DNA of 64,000 nt from Polytrichum commune. Its lineage: Eukaryota; Streptophyta; Polytrichopsida; Polytrichales; Polytrichaceae. This document shows, piece after piece, positions 58,261 through 64,000 of the stretch (the stretch's first letter is position 1; every line of letters begins with the position of its first letter). The notes beneath the pieces are model-generated. The model was not told where the DNA came from and did no database searches. It was given only the letters and a program-made list of their open reading frames with translations. The translations under genes were made by a program, and so were the position numbers. Location of the stretch: the NCBI GenBank assembly GCA_950295325.1, contig OX485804.1:68734033-68798032 (forward strand). The letters run 5' to 3'.

Positions 58261-59700
58261 TTCTCTAGCGTGTAATTCATTGTAAAATTCAAACCTCGTG
58301 ATCCATGTCAACTAATTGTGCTCGATTTCTAGTAACAAGCATTAATATTGGCGTGGGGGCCTTGCGTCCTTTAAAGTCGACGGCAACATGTACACCAGCC
58401 CACTTCTGCTCATCGGCCATGAGTCTAACCCTCACAACACTTATTTCTCCATCAACACGGATGGCAACCTCTGCACATATTACCTTATTAAGAGTGATTT
58501 GAAAATGGGCTCGTAGAGAGAGCAAGCTAAGTTTTTGGTAGTATCATAATGTGAGGTAGGTTACATGATTCCACATTTCATACTTCATTTGAATGTTTAG
58601 AAGCTCAAAATATGGAGCAAATTATTAATCCCAACTTGAAGCTATACATGTGGTTGTTACATAGTGATCATAAGGATGAGGATTTTTGATGGTTATGTGT
58701 GAACGACCTTTCAATTCACTACACTAAATATTGAATTTAGTGTCACCATTTCTATTTGTCTTGCTCAATACTAATAACACTATATTCGTTAATCGGAGAC
58801 TTTGGAAAGTCTCAAAATCAAATTCACCCATAGTTTGGGATGCCAATATTGTGAGCATACATTATAATGGGAACATTGGGAACATTAGAAAAATGATAGT
58901 TCATAAGTTTGTACGCAAAGAATATTCACATTACTAAATATAGTAATTTTAAATATCGTGATCAAAACATGAACTTCACATGGAAAATAACAATCAAATC
59001 TCCCAAAAAATGGTTTTATGTCACTATAGAGTCTAGGATGCGCATCCCATATGGAAAGGTCTTATTGAATTAGATGGCACATCCCAAACTTATTTAAAAT
59101 AAGTTTGAATGTAGCCGCAATACAACCAAGTCTATACAATGCCCCTATTTTCACACTAATTCCAACCTATGTTATGTCCACCGAAAGATGTATCCACAAA
59201 CACACCCACCACGATTGTCCCGTCAATATTGTCAGCCGATCGGGAAGAGAGTTCACATTCATTATCTAAAGACGATGCATATGTCGACAACACAAAGGCA
59301 CTATCTACTACATCCACTACCATCACACCTAAAAAACAACCATGGAATGGACAACTGCATAACCGATGCTATGCAAATAAGTGTGGACACACTATATGTG
59401 AGTATATATGACCTGAAATACATACACTTTCCAACTAAAGAGACAATAATGACTAGCAAACCAAAGACACGCTCGCATTGTGGACATTAAAAAGTAGGTG
59501 TTGGGATACCATTGGAGAACCTCATAAATAAACACGAACATGTGTTCCAAAACAATCCATGGTCAGGTGCAAATAATCCTTATTTTTCCATTCCAATAAA
59601 CATGGGCATCACATGGTGTTATTTATTATCTTTAGAAGGCATTGAAATGATTTGTTAAGTAACCATGGACATGGTTCTACATCAATACAAGACATGATTT
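58261..59700. other. no gene seen; solitary MITE ends
   Basis: 58718-58737 resembles the end of the element at 37954, and 58788-58810 the end of the element at 34365. The minus-strand frame 58289-58525 has protein-like composition but no recognised motif. 59169-59490 holds overlapping short frames without motif. Confidence 0.4.
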
Positions 59701-59709
59701 TCACATATG

Positions 59710-60739
59710 TTCACGAACGCGCAGTCGTAAAGCACATCCCATTTCATGATCAAATGTGCATGGGACAAACAACACATGATGTTAAAGATCACACGATACA
59801 TATATTCACATTGGTGTCAAAGAACATTATACATGCATATGAAAAAAACTGAATGATATGGATTTAAAAAATATTAGTCGCATACACAGTCGACACGATG
59901 TATGTTTTCGATTATAGGCCCAAAATACAAAAAAATATGACTTGGGATATACGAATGGGCGTTCGTATATCTCCCTATACATATTCCAGGAGGGTATCTT
60001 TATGATCGGCCTCGCATATGTCACATGTTGTATTTTTTATGGCAAATAAAACTTAGACTGTAATAATTGTGGTATTTACGGATGTACTTTCGCAAAACGT
60101 ATGCCATCATACAGGTATTTGGGGCAATTGGATTGGTATACTCCATACGAATGGCCGTTCGTAAAGCTTTGGTAGGTATCTTTATGAATGCCCATTCGTA
60201 TATCATCATGACAGACTTGTATCATATATCATCATCATATTTGGGTCGATGCATAGATGTGTCTATGTATGGATGTTATTTGGATACATAGACCATATTC
60301 ACAGGTGGTATTTACAAACGACCGTTCATAAGGCTTTGGGTCATATCTTTACGAACGTGCGTTCGTATATCACCATGACATATTGTTTGGGTCTATGCAT
60401 AGATGTATGTCCATCTATGGATGTTCCTAGACATATAGACCATACTCATAGGTGGTATTTACGAACGCACGTTCGTATATCACTATGATATATTGTTTGG
60501 GTCTATGCATAGATGTATGTCTGTCTATGGATATTGCTAGATACATAGACCATACTCATAGGTGATATTTACGAACGCACGTTCGTAAACTCTTAGCCAT
60601 CATATGTGATTGAATCATTAATACAAATGCGTTCATTTGTGATTTACGAACACGCGTTTGTAAACTCTCAATCACCATATATGTTTCAACCAATACTATA
60701 AATGCGTTGATTTGTGATTTATGAACGTGCGTTTGTAAA
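59710..60739. repeat. palindrome arrays 1 and 2 (spacings 110 and 75 bp)
   Basis: Copies of a 22-base palindrome, TTTACGAACG + two variable bases + CGTTCGTAAA, start at 60310 (degenerate), 60348, 60458, 60568, 60643 and 60718. The intervals from 60348 are exactly 110, 110, 75 and 75. The 110-bp unit contains GGGTCTATGCATAGATGTAT and CATAGACCATACTCATAGGT. The 75-bp unit contains AACTCTCAA.CA.CAT and AATGCGTTGATTTGTGATTT. More degenerate copies lie at 59710, 59948, 60074, 60144 and 60181. Pairs 37-38 bases apart occur at 60144/60181 and 60310/60348. Non-coding. Function unknown. Confidence 0.9.
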
Positions 60740-61258
60740 CTCTCAACCATCATCTATGTTTGAACCAATACTACAAATGCATTGATTTGTGATTTGTAAT
60801 TTGTGATTTATATTTGTACCATAGGTTGGTTGAAGCTTAGAAACGTTGGATCTGGATTCGGTTTGCGAAAACCACCTTTGACCAAAAACGTTAGCTAGTC
60901 ATAAGGACCCGAAAACTCCACTATAGGTTGTAGAAGGTTAGAGATGCCAGCTCTAAGCTTATATTATGGAAACAACATCTAAAAGTTGGCCATTCAGACC
61001 AAAAACGTGAGCTCGTAGGTAGTGTTCAGGACATATTTTTAGCCTTAAACGGAAGTTTAAGGCGATCATACGTCAAAGGAGTTTTCTAGAGATGCACTAG
61101 GTTGGGAGGTATTTTTGCAAGGCTTGGAAATGACTAGCAACAAAAGAGTTAATATAGCAAGGAAGGACTGCAAACACCCATTAACAATGGGCTTTCATAT
61201 ATACGTACTATGCAGCATTTGGTTGTTGCGCATAAGTTTACGAAAATGTGGGCCGATG
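60740..61258. other. spacer between palindrome arrays
   Basis: No palindrome copy and no coding sequence recognised, apart from a TACGAAAATGTGGGCC half-site at about 61239-61254 leading into array 3. Confidence 0.5.
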
Positions 61259-61767
61259 TTTACGAACGCTCGTTCGTAAATGTGCATCGAGGTTTACGAA
61301 CGCCCGTTCGTAAATGTGGGCCGAGGTTTACGAACGCACGTTCGTAACTGTGCAGTACTTGGTTGCTGCGCAGAAGCTTACGAAAATGTGGGCCGATGTT
61401 TACGAACGCCTGTTCGTAAATGTGGGCCAAGGTTTACGAACGTGCGTTCGTAAATGTGCGCCGATGGTTACGAACGCACGTTCGTAACTGTGCAGCACTT
61501 GGTTGCTGCAAAGAAGTGTACGAAAATGTGGGCCGAGGTTTACGAACGCCCGTTCGTAAATATGCGCTGACGTTTACGAACGCACGTTCGTAACTATGCA
61601 GCACTTGGTTGCTGCGCAGAAGTGTACGAAAATGTGGGCCGAGATTTACGAACGCCTGTTCGTAAATGTGGCGGAGATTTACGAACGCCCGTTCGTAAAT
61701 GTGGGCCGAGGTTTACGAACGGGCGTTCGTAAATGTGCGCCGACGTTTACGAACGCACGTTCGTAAA
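61259..61767. repeat. palindrome array 3 (spacings 34 and 72 bp)
   Basis: Twelve copies of the same palindrome start at 61259, 61293, 61327, 61399, 61433, 61467, 61539, 61573, 61645, 61678, 61712 and 61746. Steps are 34, 34, 72, 34, 34, 72, 34, 72, 33, 34 and 34, giving a higher-order unit of 140 bp. Short spacers are variants of TGTGGGCCGAGG. Long spacers add CTGTGCAGCACTTGGTTGCT and a half-site (TACGAAAATGTGGGCC). The two central bases are usually CC or CA. The copies at 61433 (TG) and 61712 (GG) are the reverse orientation. Flanking arrays 1 and 2 use the same palindrome with different spacers. Confidence 0.95.
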
Positions 61768-62261
61768 ATTCCGGAATACGTGGCGGTATATGCGGTGGAT
61801 ATACGTTGTACGTACATGAAGTGTGTAGTGTGGACGCATAGAAATGTGATATGCGTGCACTCCTACAAGTCTCTAGAGCAGTCTCTAGAGCATGCCGCAA
61901 AAAAGAGCTATGGTGTGGGGGGGAAGACCTTTAAGTACTGCTCTAGGGCGATTCAAAATCCCTTGGATGCTCTTTAAAAAGCGGATTCCCGCCGCCTACC
62001 TTAACCTAACAATATGTCATTCTATCCATGCGAAACATGTATGACGCTATGTATGGAACATGTATGGCATGCATGCAACATATTGAAAACATTAATGTCG
62101 CTTGCACACCTTAGGTGTTACCAAGGCCTCAGGATAAAAACATAAATACTATAATAGTCAAATGTTATTGAAATATGATGATGCTTAACATTAAATAAAT
62201 GATTTGCGACCAAGTTATGAAATCCAAGTTTTTGGGCAGTTGATACCTATATGTTACCAAG
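61768..62261. other. no gene seen
   Basis: Includes a repeated CTCTAGAGCA phrase near 61870-61890; otherwise unremarkable. Confidence 0.4.
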
Positions 62262-62270
62262 GTCTAAGTG

Positions 62271-62307
62271 ATATATATATATATATACACACACACATAC
62301 ATACAAT
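62271..62307. repeat. AT/AC/ATAC microsatellite
   Basis: (TA)n followed by (CA)n and CATACATAC. Confidence 0.9.
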
Positions 62308-62994
62308 GAGGTAGGAGTGGGTCAAAATTAGTTGTGGAGGCCCCTAAAATTGTATATATTATATGATTCACATCAAAACATGTCCAAAATATGCTCACTA
62401 AGTGTGTGGACACCAAAAAGACGGATTAATTTGGAATGGCTTGTAAGGTAGAGGAAGGATATGATATGAAACCATACCTAGGTATAATGTAGGTCTTAAT
62501 TTAAGTGCAAACCTAGATGTGGAAAGATTGAATTAATCCGGAATGTGTGGCAAGATTGAAATTAATTTGGAATGGTACATAAGGTAGAGTAAGCATATGA
62601 ATTCAAAACATACCTAGGTCGAGTCACATTAATTGCATGTTTTTGCATCCTACGAGAAGTAGGTGCATAACTAAAAGTATTCATTTAAAGTTGAGTCTTA
62701 AGACATGCATGTTAGAAAAAGATTAAGTATGGATTGTGTGATCAAAATGCACTCAACATTATTAAGGTGAAAGAGGAAGAATTCCAAACTTCACTTTTGA
62801 CATAAACCAAAGTTGTATCTCAAATTGAATTTTGAATCTTGAAATGACAATCGGCATGATTCTCAATAGTTGTTATTAACCGGATGAAGCAATATCCAAT
62901 CCAACCAACATTGGTAGACTAGTTGGACATGCCCACATACCATAACATGGCCACATATTTTGAATGTTGGTAAGATTAAAACATTTACGGATGT
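62308..62994. other. no gene seen
   Basis: AT-rich. A phrase of GATTRAAATTAATTYGGAAT type recurs at 62420-62440 and 62525-62575. Confidence 0.4.
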
Positions 62995-63023
62995 AGGGTT
63001 TAGGGTTTGGGGTTAGGGTTTGT
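62995..63023. repeat. interstitial telomere-like TTTAGGG sequence
   Basis: About four imperfect units of the plant telomere repeat (GGGTTTAGGGTTTGGGGTTA..). Too short and irregular to be a telomere. Confidence 0.7.
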
Positions 63024-63800
63024 GAAAGTTGTGCATGTCTGGCAGTTAATACAATAGATTACACACACAAACGATATTGACTACACAATAGCCCATATTG
63101 CACTCACTTAATTATGTAGAATGCACATTTTATACTTGCCAAACATCCGATCACATGGCTCAAATACACTTAGTTCAAGTTGAAGTTAAAGTTCAATGCA
63201 CTATACAAATGTTAGTTCAAGTTGACACCTAATTATATGAATTGATGACATGTTCGAAATTGAATTTCCCTCCACCTCTACTAAAATTAAGTTCACCCCC
63301 TCCCCCCAATCTCAAATTGTGTATTTTATGAAGCTAATAATGATTAGAGGAACTAATGAACAACTTGAAAGATATTTCATTCTTGAAAACATTATATTTC
63401 AAAACACCATATGAGCATCCTTGGGGTTGGATTCTTCATCAAATTTCTACTAAATGATGTGGATTGTTCACTACAAATTTATACTCCCTACGTACCTAAT
63501 GTTTACAAAAGAACCAAATGTATAAGGACTAATAGAATGGGGAGAAAAAATTCATTTGTATTTATACTAAACTATTCAAATCAATATGATAAACACCTAT
63601 ACTACATATACATAATACAAAACATGAATTAAGCATGCCTTCATTACTTACAAATTCTACTTTTATTTGCATGCAAGAGAGTCATCGAACGTTTTTCCAT
63701 CCTAACAAGTATGGACAAGGTAGTCATATGACTACCTCCATAATATGACAACAATTCATGTATCGTAACTTGGATGAAACTAACACATTTCAATGGTAAC
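63024..63800. other. no gene seen
   Basis: AT-rich; the frame 63411-63632 has no motif. Confidence 0.45.
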
Positions 63801-63805
63801 AAATT

Positions 63806-63856
63806 CCCTCCCCTCCCCTCCCCACACCCCATCCCACCCCATCCCACCCTTCCCAC
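63806..63856. repeat. CCCTC/CCCAT polypyrimidine tract
   Basis: Successive CCCTCCCCTCCCCTCCCC and CCCCATCCCACC runs. The complementary strand has many G runs and could form a quadruplex. The remaining 140 bases to the window end are GC-richer than the average here and could lead into a gene beyond the window. Confidence 0.8.
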
Positions 63857-64000
63857 GTGGAGGAGGCCACGTAGCAACGATAGGGAAACCCTAGCGGCGT
63901 TGGCTACCTCCCCGCACCCCTTCTTCTCCTTTCATTGTCGTTTGGAGCATAGAAAGGAGAAGCGGAACGCTGAGCACATGTGGAGCGGAGCTCTTGTCAT

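Noticed and set aside
58289-58525. Minus-strand frame with protein-like sequence
   Set aside because: Balanced composition but too short, unrecognised, and without splice or start signals. Not enough to call a gene.
61259-61767. CRISPR-like array of regularly spaced palindromic repeats
   Set aside because: The repeats are palindromic with variable centres, the 12-bp spacers are near-identical to each other, there are no cas genes, and the setting is a plant nuclear genome. It is a tandem repeat.
62995-63023. Telomere or chromosome end
   Set aside because: Only about four imperfect TTTAGGG units with ordinary sequence on both sides. Interstitial remnant at most.
63411-63877. Short frames near the window end
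   Set aside because: Low-complexity or C-rich translations without any motif.
1-64000. tRNA, rRNA or other structural RNA genes
   Set aside because: By eye I saw no complete cloverleaf and no rRNA signature. A covariance-model scan could not be run, so a missed small RNA is possible.

Overview
This window looks like gene-poor, repeat-rich nuclear DNA from a land plant (or close streptophyte relative) with a large genome. It is AT-rich, long open frames are rare, introns are spliceosomal (GT..AG), and most of what can be recognised is decayed transposable elements: hAT, PIF/Harbinger-like and TA-target MITEs, a tRNA-derived SINE, a chromovirus-type Ty3 remnant, and a LINE tail. The one convincing intact protein gene, a GT92 / galactan-synthase-like glycosyltransferase, points to a plant. 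I cannot name the species.

Layout. 0-9.7 kb: a decayed hAT transposase (1.26-2.78 kb), two copies of a dispersed repeat (3.76-4.41 and 7.20-7.58 kb), an AGCTA-rich patch, and a complete SINE with 12-bp target duplications (6.76-7.13 kb). 9.7-13 kb: exon-like fragments of an unidentified gene, then a Ty3 integrase/chromodomain remnant on the minus strand. 13.9-17.3 kb: a tandem duplication of a unit of about 379 bp whose copies have been interrupted by three separate transposon insertions, each with its empty site preserved in the other copy. 17.6-25.3 kb: a dispersed repeat carrying a pogo/CENP-B-like tail, a GC-rich island with a possible first exon (20.8-22.0 kb), and a decayed minus-strand coding region of unknown family. 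25-36 kb: no recognisable gene, several MITEs and a large inverted repeat pair. 36.7-38.7 kb: a 1.96-kb GGGCC-ended element with further elements nested inside it.

41.9-45.2 kb: the three-exon glycosyltransferase gene (527 residues, all introns in phase 0). Two copies of one MITE family flank its start codon and its last splice acceptor. 45.2-50.2 kb: a duplicated 3' flank and more MITEs. 51.3-52.5 kb: the 3' part of a LINE carrying RNase H followed by an R2-type restriction-like endonuclease. 56.6-57.7 kb: an internally deleted but terminally complete hAT element with an 8-bp target duplication. 59.7-61.8 kb: the most striking feature, a series of arrays built on one 22-bp CpG-rich palindrome that recurs about 22 times with several different regular spacings (110, 75, 34 and 72 bp) and different spacer sequences. 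The window ends in C-rich low-complexity sequence.

Apart from the glycosyltransferase, the genes here are selfish elements or their ruins, so there is no operon or shared pathway. The biological interest lies in the palindrome arrays, the nested insertions with empty sites, and the MITE-framed gene.
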